64,000 nt of DNA, taken from Halichoerus grypus (lineage: Eukaryota > Chordata > Mammalia > Carnivora > Phocidae). Positions 56,267 to 64,000 of this stretch are shown piece by piece (position 1 is the first letter of the stretch; every line of letters starts with the position of its first letter). Where the stretch lies: positions 86,733,313 to 86,797,312 of the forward strand of contig NC_135722.1 of NCBI RefSeq assembly GCF_964656455.1, read 5' to 3'. The translations under genes and the position numbers were made by a program. Under the pieces are notes generated by a model that worked only from the letters and a program-made list of their open reading frames with translations, made no database searches and was not told where the DNA came from.

Positions 56267-56453
56267 TGGGGTGCTTGGGTGGCTCAGTTGGTTAAGCATC
56301 TGCCTTCAGCTCAGGTCATGATCTCACAGGGTCCTGGGATTGAGCACCACATCAGGTTCCCTGCTCAGCGGGGAGTCTGCTTCTCCCTCTCCCTCCTGCT
56401 CATGTGCGCTCTCTCACATAAATAAAATCTTAAAAAAAAAAAAAAAAAAAAAA
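56267..56453 (+). mobile_element. Can-SINE
   Basis: It lies 18 bp after the previous copy in the same orientation. The head is GGTGCTTGGGTGGCTCAG; the A-tail exceeds 20. Confidence 0.92.
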
Positions 56454-56454
56454 G

Positions 56455-56665
56455 AGGAAGATACACCAGAATCAATCTCTCTCCCTCCTGTACACAGAGG
56501 AAAGCCCATGTGAGGACACAGAGAGAAGGCAGAAATCAACCCTGCTGACACCTTGATCTTGAACTTCCAGCCTCTAGAAATGCGAGAAATTAAATTTATT
56601 CATTTAAACCACCCAGTCTGTGGTATTTTGTTACAGTGGCCCTAGCAAACGTAATACAATCACAT
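56455..56665 (+). mobile_element. MLT1-type LTR remnant, 3' half
   Basis: AAAGCCCATGTGAGGACACA, CCTGCTGACACCTTGATCTT, CACCCAGTCTGTGGTATTTT and GTTACAGTGGCCCTAGCAAA match the MLT1 LTR 3' half. No coding part is present. Confidence 0.8.
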
Positions 56666-57017
56666 CACTGTCACATTGCATATGAATACAACATTCAAAG
56701 GAAAGTTTGTGCCTTGGCTACAAAGGTACAAAAAAAAATAAAACTTTTTAGAATATAAATTAATAATTTACTCATTTTGTAACATGAATATGCAGAAGAC
56801 TTTAATTAAAAGCATAGTGTGATGTGAACTGGCTACAAAAACTACAAGAAAAATCTGAAGAATGTTGGTTGATAATGATTACATATAGGCTTTTCAACTT
56901 TTGCAATGCTCCTTTAAATTGATATTAATAGTACTGAGCTGATACAAGAGTTAGCAGATTTACTTAAATGATAGTTCTGAATTTACAGACTTTTGTTTCA
57001 AGGTGAAATTGATTCTA

Positions 57018-57216
57018 AGGGCACCTGGGTGGCTCAGTCAGTTAAGCATCCAACTCTTGATTTCAGCTCAGGTCATGATCTCAGGGTCATGGGATTGAGC
57101 CCCGAGTTGGGCTCCACACTCAGCAGGGAGTCCTTTTGTCCCTCTCCTTCTGCTCCCCCACCCCCGCTGCTCACGCGCACCTCTTTTTCCCAAATAAATA
57201 TTTTTTTAAAAATAAA
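57018..57216 (+). mobile_element. Can-SINE, intermediate type
   Basis: It has GGGCACCTGGGTGGCTCAG, CCAACTCTTGATTTCAGCTC and a tail AAATAAATATTTTTTTAAAA. Confidence 0.92.
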
Positions 57217-57576
57217 GAACATGAACCAGCTTTATCAACATAGACACAAATATCAAAGGAACACGATTTTTTTTAAACTCCATTCAGTTATTACAAAACG
57301 TTTGTGTTTGGAACAACTTGAGAATGTCTACTTTGCCAACTGTAAATTTCATGAAATCTAAATAAAAATCAAGTATTTCAGATGAAGATTGCCATCCAAG
57401 TTGAGATGTGGCTATAAATGTAAAATATATGCAGAACTTCAAAGACTTAGTATGTAAATTTTTAATATGCAAAATACCTCAATTTTATTACATGTTGATT
57501 TTATAACATGATTACATATATTGAAATGATACATTGGGTTAAATAAAATATAATGGTTAAACTAATTTCATCTACC

Positions 57577-57676
57577 TTTTTTTTAAGTAGGCTCCACATT
57601 CAACATGGGGCTTGAATTCACAACCCTGAGATCAAGAGTCACATGCTCTATGAAATGAGCCAGCCTGGATCCCCCA
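57577..57676 (-). mobile_element. Old short Can-SINE, inverted
   Basis: It has AGTAGGCTCCACATTCAACA, CCTGAGATCAAGAGTCACAT and a diverged head at GAGCCAGCCTGGATCCCCC. Confidence 0.85.
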
Positions 57677-57868
57677 TCTATTTTTTGGTTTTTAAAAAAA
57701 TGTCAACTAGAAAAATTTTAACTATATATATGTGGCTGGCATTGAGCACTGTGCTCAATGTTCAGTTAACATTGTGCTAGAAGGTATGACCTGAATGCCT
57801 TTTTTCATTCACCTTTACATTCCATATAAATGCATTTTCCTTTCTTTCATCAAGAAGACTAAGGCTAG

Positions 57869-58062
57869 GGGCGCCTGGGTAGCTCAGTCGTTAAGTGTCT
57901 GCCTTCAGCTCAGGTCATGATCCCAGGGTCCTGGGATCGAGCCCCGCATCGGGCTCCCTGCTCCGCGGGAAGCCTGCTTCTCCCTCTCCCACTCCCCCTG
58001 CTTGTGGTCCCTCTCTCGCGGTCTGTCAGAAAATAAATAAAATCTTAAAAAAAAAAAAAAAT
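57869..58062 (+). mobile_element. Can-SINE, young type
   Basis: The duplication ACTAAGGCTAG lies at 57,858-57,868 and 58,063-58,073. Confidence 0.94.
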
Positions 58063-58385
58063 ACTAAGGCTAGCAAGAGTTTCCGGTGATTGGAAGAAGG
58101 GGTAGGTACCCAGATGGTTCCCTGAGAAATCTTCAGGCTGCCAAGAATTAAATGGGTTAAGAGCCACAAAGCTTCCCTGAAGAGGCTACGCTAGTTCAAA
58201 AGAGACAAGTGGTTCCAAGTAAAATAATGAACAGAAATTAAACAGGAAAAAGACATTTCTTGAGACATTTCTCCTTATAAGAGATTCAGTATTAAAAGCA
58301 GGGGAGGGGGGCATAGAGGATTCAGTATAGGTTATGTAAGTGGGTTAAGTGCCAAGAGCCGAAGTTCTTATTTTATCCAATTGCT

Positions 58386-58399
58386 GGGGGGGGGGGGGG
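58386..58399 (+). repeat. G14 homopolymer
   Basis: This is an uninterrupted run of 14 G, likely to vary in length. Confidence 0.9.
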
Positions 58400-59329
58400 A
58401 AACGGAGGTGGACACTCTCCTCCATCCCCCAAACTTCTTAGATCCACAAATATGAAAGAAACCGTCACTGAGACATAAACAAACAAATCCCTCTTCTTCC
58501 AGGCTTCTGACAACCACAGAACACAATCCAAGGGCCGTCCAAAGACAATAAAAATAACCAGAACAGAGCATATATGATATGATGTTCATATCCCATAGGT
58601 ATTGCTGATTCAATTATATTTAAGTCAATAAACATTTTAAGGACCTTACAAGAGCAGGCTCTAAAGACAATAAAACAAACAAGTCCTCACATGCACGGAG
58701 GCTTGGCTTGGTCGGGGAGACAATTCTGTAAACAAAATAATCCTAATAAAGAAGGAAAGCTTCTTAAACTCTGTCATACAGGAGGTCCCCAACTTCTGTC
58801 TGACTGGTTCCTAAATGACAGTTAAAAGTTAAGCCCAAATAAAAGGTGCAGTGATGGTACCCCTGGGATCTATAGGTTTAATATTATAAACTGGGAGTCT
58901 ATTCCTGAACAAATATGAAAATAAGAGAAAAAAGAGCAGACACAAATACTGTTATAAACTTAAGTATTTCGATCATAAAAGTTCTTTTGGAGTGTGTCCT
59001 TCATGGGCTAGAGTGGCTGAGGCTTCTTAAAATACTTAAATCTAAGGAAGTACAGAGAGATGACATCTTTTCCTGGAAAATTTCCCTGGAACAAGCTTGA
59101 GTACCCTTTGTGACTCTAAAAACCTTAGTATTTCCCTCAAGTTTACACACCTGGATGATTCTCATTGCTGATTCATTACGCAAGAATGCGTCAATCACGT
59201 CAAGGAAGGAGTCAGGCATTTTTCCAAAGATACATATTTAGGGATTCCTTACTTCCAAATTCAACTAACTTTTCTGGAGAACTCTGTGGCATTTCCATAC
59301 CGCTTGTAGCCTTCCCAAGTGCTGATTTT

Positions 59330-59545
59330 TTTTTTCCTTTTTTTTTTTTTTAAGATTTTATTTATTTATTTGACAGAGAGAGAGAGACAGCGAGAGAGGG
59401 AACACAAGCAGGGGGAGTGAGGGAGGGAGGGAGAAGCAGTCTCCCCACTGAGCAGGGAGCCCAATGTGGGGCTCGATCCCAGGACCCTGGGACCATGACC
59501 TGAGCCGCAGGCAGCTGCTTAATGACTGAACCACCCAGGTGCCCC
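59330..59545 (-). mobile_element. Can-SINE, young type, inverted
   Basis: The duplication AAGTGCTGATTTT at 59,317-59,329 matches AAATGCTGATTTT at 59,546-59,558. Confidence 0.93.
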
Positions 59546-59574
59546 AAATGCTGATTTTCTTAAAAATCCACCTA

Positions 59575-59785
59575 GGGCGCCTGGGTGGCTCAGTTGGTTA
59601 AGTGACTGCCTTCGGCTCAGGTCATGATCCTGGAGTCCTGGGATCAAGTCCCACATCGGGCTCCCTGCTCAGCGGGGAGTCTGCTTCTCCCTCTGACCCT
59701 CCTCCCTCTCATGCTGTCTCTCATTCTCTCTCTCCCAAATAAATAAAATCTTTAAAAAAATAAAAATTAAAAAAATAAATAAATA
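59575..59785 (+). mobile_element. Can-SINE, young type
   Basis: The duplication AAAAATCCACCTA lies at 59,562-59,574 and 59,786-59,798. It lies in opposite orientation to the SINE only 30 bp to its left. Confidence 0.94.
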
Positions 59786-60135
59786 AAAAATCCACCTAAT
59801 CATTTTTTTTTCCTGAAGCAATCAAACCATCCTTTCCTTGGGCTAAAAACCTCTTTCCTTTGATGATTTACAGACATTGCCCAGACCAAGCGTACTCACT
59901 CACTCTTTATAATAACCTGCCATTTTAAATTGAATTCAAACACATCATAAAAGCAAATCAATAAAAGGCAGATGACAGCTTGGCAACCATCAGCAAATTT
60001 CAAACCATTGTATTTTGGATGAAAAACTAACAACCACCTTGCTAAACTGATTTTATATATTCCCAAATAGTAAAAAAAGTCTCACCAAATAGTAAAAAGC
60101 CTTTATTCTTTAATATATCACTACAATCCACAACC

Positions 60136-60190
60136 ATATATGTGTATGTGTGTCATGTATACACACACATATATATGTACGTATACACAA
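60136..60190 (+). repeat. TA/TG-rich hairpin-forming tract
   Basis: TATGTGTGT and ACACACATA form inverted arms around CATGTAT, within alternating purine-pyrimidine sequence. Confidence 0.8.
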
Positions 60191-61032
60191 ACTCAACAGT
60201 TCTTAAAAATTTACCCAATGAAAATTGAATATGCTTTGAGAGCACCACCAACCATACCAGTTTATAAAACACCAGCCCTACTACAAGTGTTTATATGTCC
60301 TTAGTGGTAAATTAGCCTCTAAATGATGTCAACCCAAACACTGCAAGAAAATTATTCCTACCAACACAGTGCCCTTACCACCACATACCCAGAGTCGCGA
60401 AGTCTCCTCAGCATTTAGGCACAGAGGTAATTTTCAGCACACACACTTGGTCTACAAAAATCTCTCATTTTTCTTCTGAACAGTCTTACAAAGTCATCAG
60501 AATCAGTTCACAGTAAACCTTTCAAAGACTAGCAGGTCAAGCAGCTATTTATGTATAGTACTATCTGGTATCTTAGTACCTCAGCCAAATTTGAGCAATC
60601 CAGATTGGCATGCTTAGAATGACTCTCCTTGTCTCTTGGGAACAGCTATTAAGTAGCTCAATGAAAGAATTTTTGCAACTCATCTCTAATACTTAATAGC
60701 AGGATGTAAGCAAGTGTTCATATTAGGTTAAAGTGACTTTTTTGGCCCTATGAAAAAAACTGGTTTCAAACATTTCCAAAAGTATGTAAGACTAATAGTT
60801 GCCTATATCACATCACAAAAGCCCTGTGTTAATCTCAGTAATATTTAACATGATATTTTACTTGGCCAACAATGAACTCAACCTATGATGGTATAAAATA
60901 ATGTAACCTTACTGGCCTTCTGATCACTTGTCTCTTTGCTTTCTTCCAAACATTTGCTCCCCTTAAACCCCCAAACATCCCAAATACTGGATATGGCAAT
61001 GATGTGATATCCAAAAGAAATATATCTTCACA

Positions 61033-61191
61033 GGGGGTGGGGGGATGGGTTAGCCTAGTGATGGGTATTAAAGAGGGCACGTATTGAATGGAACACTGGC
61101 TGTTATACGCAAACAATGAATCATGGAACACTACATCAAAAACTAATGATGTAATGTATGGTGATTAACATAATAAAATTAAAAAAAGAAA
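61033..61191 (+). mobile_element. 5'-truncated L1, 3' UTR only
   Basis: GGGTATTAAAGAGGGCACGT, GAACACTGGCTGTTATACGC and GGTGATTAACATAATAAAAT are the carnivore L1 3' end. The duplication AAAGAAATATATCTTCACA encloses it (from about 61,014 and 61,191). Confidence 0.88.
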
Positions 61192-61270
61192 AAGAAATAT
61201 ATCTTCACAAATCACCAAGTAAGAAGAATGCTAAAAATACTATACCTATAATACTATCTCTTCTTAGTAA

Positions 61271-61468
61271 GGGGCGCCTGGGTGGCTCAGTTGGTTGAGC
61301 ATCTGACTTGGTTTCGGCTCAAGTCATGATGTTGGGGTCATAAGATCGAGCCCTGAATCAGGCTCCATGTTCAGCGTGCAGTCTGCTTGGGATTCTTTCC
61401 CTCTCCCTCTACACCGCTCCCCGCCCCGCTCCCTCACTTGTTCTCGCTCTCAAATAAATAAAATCTTT
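61271..61468 (+). mobile_element. Can-SINE, intermediate type, host of a nested SINE
   Basis: GGCGCCTGGGTGGCTCAG to CTCTCAAATAAATAAAATC. Its A-tail resumes after 61,664, because another SINE landed in the tail. Confidence 0.92.
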
Positions 61469-61664
61469 TTTTTTTTAAGATTTTATTTATTTATTTGACA
61501 GAGAGAGACACAGTGAGAGAGGGAACACAAGCAGGGGGAGTGGGAGAGGGAGAAGCAAGCTTCCTGCAGAGCAGGGAGTCCAATGCGGGGCTCGATCCCA
61601 GGACTCTGGGATCATGACCTGAGCCGAAGGCAGACACTTAACGACTGACCCACCCAGGCGCCCC
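61469..61664 (-). mobile_element. Can-SINE, young type, nested and inverted
   Basis: It is inserted in the tail of the plus-strand SINE. The duplication TAAATAAAATCTTT lies at 61,455-61,468 and 61,665-61,678. Confidence 0.94.
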
Positions 61665-62190
61665 TAAATAAAATCTTTAATAAAAATAAAAATAATAATG
61701 TGTACAGAAGCAACCATCATTACCTCAAATGGGACTTGAAGTTTATGTTCTATTTCCTTTAGCTTCTTGGAGACAGATGTAAATCCTGCTCTCGTAATAT
61801 CAGATTACCATATGGATATTTTAATAAAATCCATCCATCCAGTATATCTACAATATGCCTTCACTTCCATTATTCTGTGACAAGTTCAACTTCTTCACTC
61901 ACTACATATACATACATAAAACCACATGTAATGGCTCAGCTTGGCTAGGAGCTTATCAGGTTTTGCATCTAATCTTTTAAAATCAATACTTAAAACATTT
62001 TACTGATTTTAATCTCTCCTGATTACTATTTCCCTTGTTTAAAAACAACACTAACCAATCTTCAGTCTCAATGACTTGTATCAATTCACAAAATTAATCT
62101 TTCATAATGATAGCTCAGCAGGATATTTTATTAATGTCGATTCTGAGGAATCTAATCAAGCCTCATTTATCTTAAGAGTTGCTTTAAAAA

Positions 62191-62295
62191 GAGGTGCCTG
62201 GCTTGCCTAGTCAGTACAGCTTGCAACTCTTATCTCAGGGTCATGACTTTGATCCCCACACTGTGTGTAGACAATTACCTTTAAAAAAAAAAAAA
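62191..62295 (+). mobile_element. Old short Can-SINE, diverged
   Basis: It has GGTGCCTGGCTTGCCTAGTC and CAACTCTTATCTCAGGGTCA, with an A13 tail. An imperfect AAGAGTTGCT/AAGAGCTGCT duplication flanks it. Confidence 0.86.
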
Positions 62296-62575
62296 GAGCT
62301 GCTATAAGGAAAAACATTTATATAGCATTAAGCAGAAATCATCTTCCAAAGGGAGTGGGGGCAGGGCAGAGTCCAACCAGACCACCAAAGAAGATTCTGT
62401 TATGAAAGGTGGTTTTCAGGTCACCTGAAACCTGCCATGAGTAATAAACATTTATTGCAAGAGATCATTTCAATCCAACTCTCTTTCTCCTCTTTTCAAC
62501 AGGGTTGAAAATTCTCTGCCTATGGATAACAGAGAGGTGATAGCGGCAGAGTATAAGACAAAAATGGCAACCCAC

Positions 62576-62770
62576 GGGCGCCTGGGTGGCTCAGTTGGTT
62601 AAGCAACTGCCTTCGGCTCAGGTCATGATCCTGGAGTCCCGGGATCGAGTCCCGCATCGGGCTCCCTGCTCAGCGGGGAGTCTGCTTCTCCCTCTGACCC
62701 TCCCCCCTTTCATGCTCTATCTCATCCTCTCTCTCAAATAAATAAATAAAATCTTAAAAAAAAAAAAAAA
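62576..62770 (+). mobile_element. Can-SINE, young type
   Basis: The 16-bp duplication AAAAATGGCAACCCAC lies at 62,560-62,575 and 62,771-62,786. Confidence 0.95.
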
Positions 62771-62934
62771 AAAAATGGCAACCCACATTCAACCTCCCTC
62801 AAGAACCCAGAGTCTCCTTCCCATCTGAAGGAGGCCGTTGCTACTTGGGTATTGCTGCCAGATCTTCCAATTTTTTTAAAAACTGGAAAGGAATTTTAAC
62901 ATAAAAATCCATATTATTTGGAAGTGATGATTTT

Positions 62935-63052
62935 TTTTTTTTTTTTAAGATTTTATTTTTAAGTGATCTCTACACCCAATGTGAGACTCAAACTCACGAC
63001 CCTGAGAGATCAGGAGTCGCATGCTCCATCGGCTGAGCCAGCCAGGCGCACC
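62935..63052 (-). mobile_element. Old short Can-SINE, inverted
   Basis: It has AAGTGATCTCTACACCCAAT to GAGCCAGCCAGGCGCACC. An imperfect GGAAGTGATGATTTT/GGAAATGGTGATGTT duplication flanks it. Confidence 0.87.
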
Positions 63053-63329
63053 GGAAATGGTGATGTTCAATTTGAATTTAAAATACAATGAAGCCCAACT
63101 TGGTGAGAGCCAAATAAAACAGAAGTCCAGGCCACATGCTGTCTGCAGACTGCAGGTTTTCCACCTCCATTTGGTGGTTATGGACCAGGAATCACAGTTA
63201 GTAGGGATGACAGTTAATTTCAGAAGCCTAAAAGTCATCAAACACCTAGTACCCAGAAGTTATAGTATAAACTACAATTAATCATATATCAATTAGAAAA
63301 AACTTGATTACGGAAAATTATGTTAAAGA

Positions 63330-63886
63330 CCTAACACTGAATATTAAGATGACAATACTGCTGAAAGTAATCTAGCAGTTCAGGGCAATCCCTATCAAAA
63401 TTTTCTGCAGAAATTTTTTTTTCTTTAAGATTTTATTTATTTGAGAGAGCATGAGCAGGGGGAGAAGCAGGGAGAAGCAGAGAGAGAGGGAGAAGCAGGC
63501 TCCCCAATAAGCAGGGAGCCCGATGCGGGGCTCGATCCCAGGACCCTAGGATCATGACCTGAGCCAAAGGCAGATGCTTAAGCGACTGAGCCACCCAGGT
63601 GCCCCTGCAGAAACTTTTTTAGAAATCTTAAAATTCATATGGAATCTCACACTCTCGAAAAAGAACAAAGTTGGAAGACTTAAACTGCCTGACTTCAAAA
63701 CTTACCACAAAGCTACCTATAGAAATAAAAACAGTGGGGTACTGGCATAAAAATGGACATACAGAATGGAGAACTCAGAGTCACCTGCAAAAGAATGAAG
63801 TTGAACCCGTACTTTAAACCACAAACAAAAATTAACTCAAAATGGATCAAAGACCTAAACCCAAGAGCTATAAAGACAAAACCCTT
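63330..63886 (+). mobile_element. L1 ORF2 3' part, degraded, split by a SINE
   Basis: CAGGGCAATCCCTATCAAAA, then TAAAATTCATATGGAATCTC, AAACTGCCTGACTTCAAAAC, GGGGTACTGGCATAAAAATG and CTCAAAATGGATCAAAGACC follow the reverse-transcriptase end of L1 ORF2. The reading frame is broken. Confidence 0.85.
63420..63604 (-). mobile_element. Can-SINE, inverted, inside the L1
   Basis: The duplication CTGCAGAAATTTTTT at 63,405-63,419 matches CTGCAGAAACTTTTT at 63,605-63,619. Confidence 0.93.
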
Positions 63887-64000
63887 GGGGCGCCTGGGTG
63901 GCTCAGTCGTTAAGCGTCTGCCTTCGGCTCAGGTCATGATCCCAGGATCCTGGGATCGAGCTCCGCATCGGGCTCCCCGCTCAGCGGGAAGCCTGCTTCT
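63887..64000 (+). mobile_element. Can-SINE, young type, cut by the window edge
   Basis: It starts GGGGCGCCTGGGTGGCTCAG and matches the young type up to the last base. It is the second SINE to interrupt the same L1 copy. Confidence 0.93.

Larger units (their letters stand above)
2521..64000 (-). other. APLP2: APLP2 gene, 3' UTR to intron 1 (exon 1 missing)
   Basis: Seventeen exons on the minus strand reproduce the amyloid precursor-like protein 2 order: growth-factor-like domain, copper-binding domain, acidic region, Kunitz domain, E2 domain, linker, transmembrane helix and a tail ending YLEQMQI. That ending separates APLP2 from APP (FFEQMQN) and from APLP1. All junctions have GT donors and AG acceptors, and phases match at every join. 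The exons sum to 2,187 nt, 728 codons plus stop. Adding the 35 residues of human exon 1 gives 763, the known long isoform; residue numbers below assume this. The protein is a ubiquitous type I membrane glycoprotein of the APP family, cut by secretases, with roles in adhesion, synapse function and MHC class I turnover. The promoter and signal peptide lie beyond 64,000. Confidence 0.97.
40556..64000 (-). other. APLP2: APLP2 intron 1 (partial)
   Basis: At least 23.4 kb lie between exon 2 and the missing exon 1. The content is mostly Can-SINEs, with L1, L2, MIR and MLT1 pieces. A SINE-free interval at 43,409-48,575 is the longest gap. No coding gene is recognised on either strand. Confidence 0.9.

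Noticed and set aside
54255..56665. Two MLT1 pieces as ends of one provirus
   Set aside because: No internal retroviral sequence lies between them. The first is near full length and the second only a 3' half, with unique DNA and SINEs between, so they look like separate old LTR remnants.

Overview
This window is mammalian nuclear DNA carrying most of one gene, APLP2 (amyloid precursor-like protein 2), on the minus strand. Seventeen coding exons (2 to 18 of 18) read in order from 40,555 down to 3,913. They join without a frame break into 728 codons plus a stop. With the 35 residues that exon 1 encodes in human APLP2, this gives the 763 residues of the full-length family form. Exon 1 (promoter, 5' UTR, signal peptide) is not here, so intron 1 runs off the right edge and is at least 23.4 kb.

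The host is a carnivore. I count 51 tRNA-Lys-derived SINEs of the Can-SINE (SINEC) kind, with a GGCGCCTGGGTGGCTCAG head and an AAATAAATAAA tail. The youngest copies carry a CACTCCCCCTGCTTGTG block and not the dog-type body, which points to a non-dog caniform (bear, seal or mustelid). That placement is an inference.

Layout. 1-2,520 is downstream intergenic DNA with five SINEs. 2,521-3,912 is the 3' UTR, with an AATAAA signal. 3,913-6,637 holds exons 18 to 15 (cytoplasmic tail, transmembrane segment, juxtamembrane part). 9,641-9,676 is a 36-nt microexon. 11,158-20,453 holds exons 13 to 8 (linker and E2 domain). 23,537-23,704 is the Kunitz (KPI) exon, in a CpG-rich block. 24,851-26,483 holds exons 6 to 4 (acidic region, copper-binding domain). 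26,484-39,144 is a 12.7-kb repeat-filled intron. 39,145-40,555 holds exons 3 and 2 (growth-factor-like domain). 40,556-64,000 is intron 1, with 27 SINEs, L1 pieces and two MLT1-type LTR remnants.

The product is a type I membrane protein: E1 domain, acidic stretch, optional Kunitz inhibitor, E2 helical domain, linker with a regulated chondroitin-sulfate site, transmembrane helix, and a short tail with YENPTY. Both alternatively used exons (7 and 14) are phase 1-1, so skipping either keeps the frame.

I found no previously undescribed multi-gene system. The most unusual observation is a perfect 110-bp direct duplication of the 3' end of exon 16 with its splice donor, placed in the last intron so that the two copies flank the transmembrane exon. 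Next are the microexon with a 21-T tract before its acceptor, a 12-bp tandem repeat just past the KPI exon donor, and a 59-bp perfect alternating purine-pyrimidine tract in intron 3.
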